DNA of 39,503 nt from a virus. Below, in pieces: positions 39,064 through 39,503 of the stretch (positions within the stretch are counted from its first letter, which is position 1; each line of letters starts with the position of its first letter). Location of the stretch: IMG/VR virus record IMGVR_UViG_3300048442_000651, positions 1 through 39,503 of that record; one strand, 5' to 3'. The position numbers and the translations under genes were made by a program. Under the pieces are notes generated by a model. It saw only the letters and a program-made list of their open reading frames with translations. It made no database searches and was not told the origin of the DNA.

Positions 39064-39328
39064 TGATTTCTCCTTTAATAATACCGTCAAGTCGTTTTAG
39101 TTTCCATACAATGTACTCCATGGTGGGTACACACTGGGGATTCCACCCAGCAAAAGTAGAGTGTTCTCCACTTGGAATCTGCCAACAGGGAGCATCATCA
39201 TTGTCAAGGTCTAGTGATTCTCTGTAAGCATCATCACCAAGTAGAACACATGCTCTCTCTGCTTGATTCAAACTACCGAAGCAAGCAAATCCATTCTTCT
39301 TAATCTCCTCAGGGATTTCGTGTTTCAT
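39056..39328 (-). CDS. Conserved hypothetical protein
   Basis: 90 aa, MKHEIPEEIKKNGFACFGSL then NQAERACVLLGDDAYRESLD and PCWQIPSGEHSTFAGWNPQC. It has four cysteines and several Trp residues, without a recognisable metal-binding spacing. The ATG overlaps the stop of the HNH gene (ATGA), and its end contains the Shine-Dalgarno of the next gene. Function unknown. Confidence 0.65.
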   Translation of the reverse strand: MKHEIPEEIKKNGFACFGSLNQAERACVLLGDDAYRESLDLDNDDAPCWQIPSGEHSTFAGWNPQCVPTMEYIVWKLKRLDGIIKGEIIG

Positions 39329-39503
39329 TTACGAAATTGCTCTCCCGTTTTTTCTCTATGACAATCATAACACAGAAGTTGACATTTTTCAATTTCTTTC
39401 CATTGTCTCTCTGTCATAGTTTTACATTCCATTCTAGGACGGGGATCGAATTCTTTATCTTCTTGGTTGATATGGTCTAATTCCAATCTTTCATATGTTC
39501 CAC
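39325..39503 (-). CDS. HNH endonuclease, 5' part outside window
   Basis: The open frame runs from the window edge to a TGA at 39325 and reads GTYERLELDHINQEDKEFDP then RQWKEIEKCQLLCYDCHREK and a short end. This carries the HNH signature: D-H-I-N, then an aromatic/charged stretch, C-x-L-L-C-x-x-C-H and K-T. It is likely a homing-type or packaging-associated endonuclease. The stop overlaps the next ATG (ATGA), so it belongs to the operon, not to a free-standing intron. Only the C-terminal 58 residues are visible. Confidence 0.8.
   Translation of the reverse strand, partial: GTYERLELDHINQEDKEFDPRPRMECKTMTERQWKEIEKCQLLCYDCHREKTGEQFRK

Noticed and set aside
1-39503. CRISPR array, insertion sequence or integrase/attachment site
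   Set aside because: No regular spaced direct repeats, transposase or integrase motifs, or tRNA-end duplications were seen.

Overview
The window is part of the genome of a T4-like myovirus that infects marine picocyanobacteria (a Synechococcus/Prochlorococcus cyanomyovirus). The basis is a T4-type core (gp32, gp59, gp33, gp4, gp26, gp48, gp53, gp54, gp5 and a gp27-like hub protein) mixed with genes typical of cyanophages or cyanobacteria: cpeT-like, cp12-like, purM, phoH, thyX, DUF1825 and a phage glutaredoxin. Host and phage identity are inferred from gene content only; I ran no database search. Nearly all genes are on the minus strand. One plus-strand block (about 26.2-28.3 kb) carries gp48, gp53 and a small gene.

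Layout, left to right. 1-10.7 kb: tail-fibre and structural genes read leftward, with five consecutive proteins sharing one small module (PAGTTAERP...G.LRYNT...). Two of these carry fibrinogen-like domains, and larger fibre or baseplate proteins sit upstream. 10.7-12.9 kb: tiny early genes and three tRNAs (Asn-GUU, Thr-UGU, Leu-UAA), driven by two good sigma70-type promoters. 12.9-24.9 kb: the tail hub and tube-assembly genes (gp5-like spike, gp27-like, two large tape-measure-like paralogues, gp26). Inserted among them are a secreted HExxH protein, tRNA-Val, a cpeT-like gene and a cp12-like gene. 24.9-28.3 kb: gp54, gp4, then the divergent gp48-gp53 pair. 28.3-39.5 kb: replication, recombination and nucleotide genes (gp32, DUF1825, gp59, gp33, exonuclease, phoH, thyX), small conserved genes, glutaredoxin, a secreted outer-membrane-like protein, a large structural protein, purM and the end of an HNH endonuclease gene.

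Regulation can be read from the sequence. Late genes follow ATAAATA/CTAAATA elements (T4-type late promoters). Early genes and the host-like metabolic genes follow TTGACA-like/TATACT-like boxes with exactly 17 bp between them. Rho-independent terminators separate the blocks.

The most interesting signal is at the end of gp26. A T_TTT_TTC slippery heptamer, preceded by a Shine-Dalgarno-like GAGGG, lies one codon before the stop. A -1 shift there enters a 64-codon frame that has no ATG at the expected start and ends just before a tape-measure-like gene. This is the arrangement of the frameshifted tail-assembly chaperones of other phages. Other items worth attention are a histidine-rich secreted protein coupled to gp32, a tape-measure-like protein with two peptidoglycan-hydrolase domains, a 30-serine tail on gp53, a candidate small RNA, and a hairpin that is a purM terminator overlapping a late promoter.
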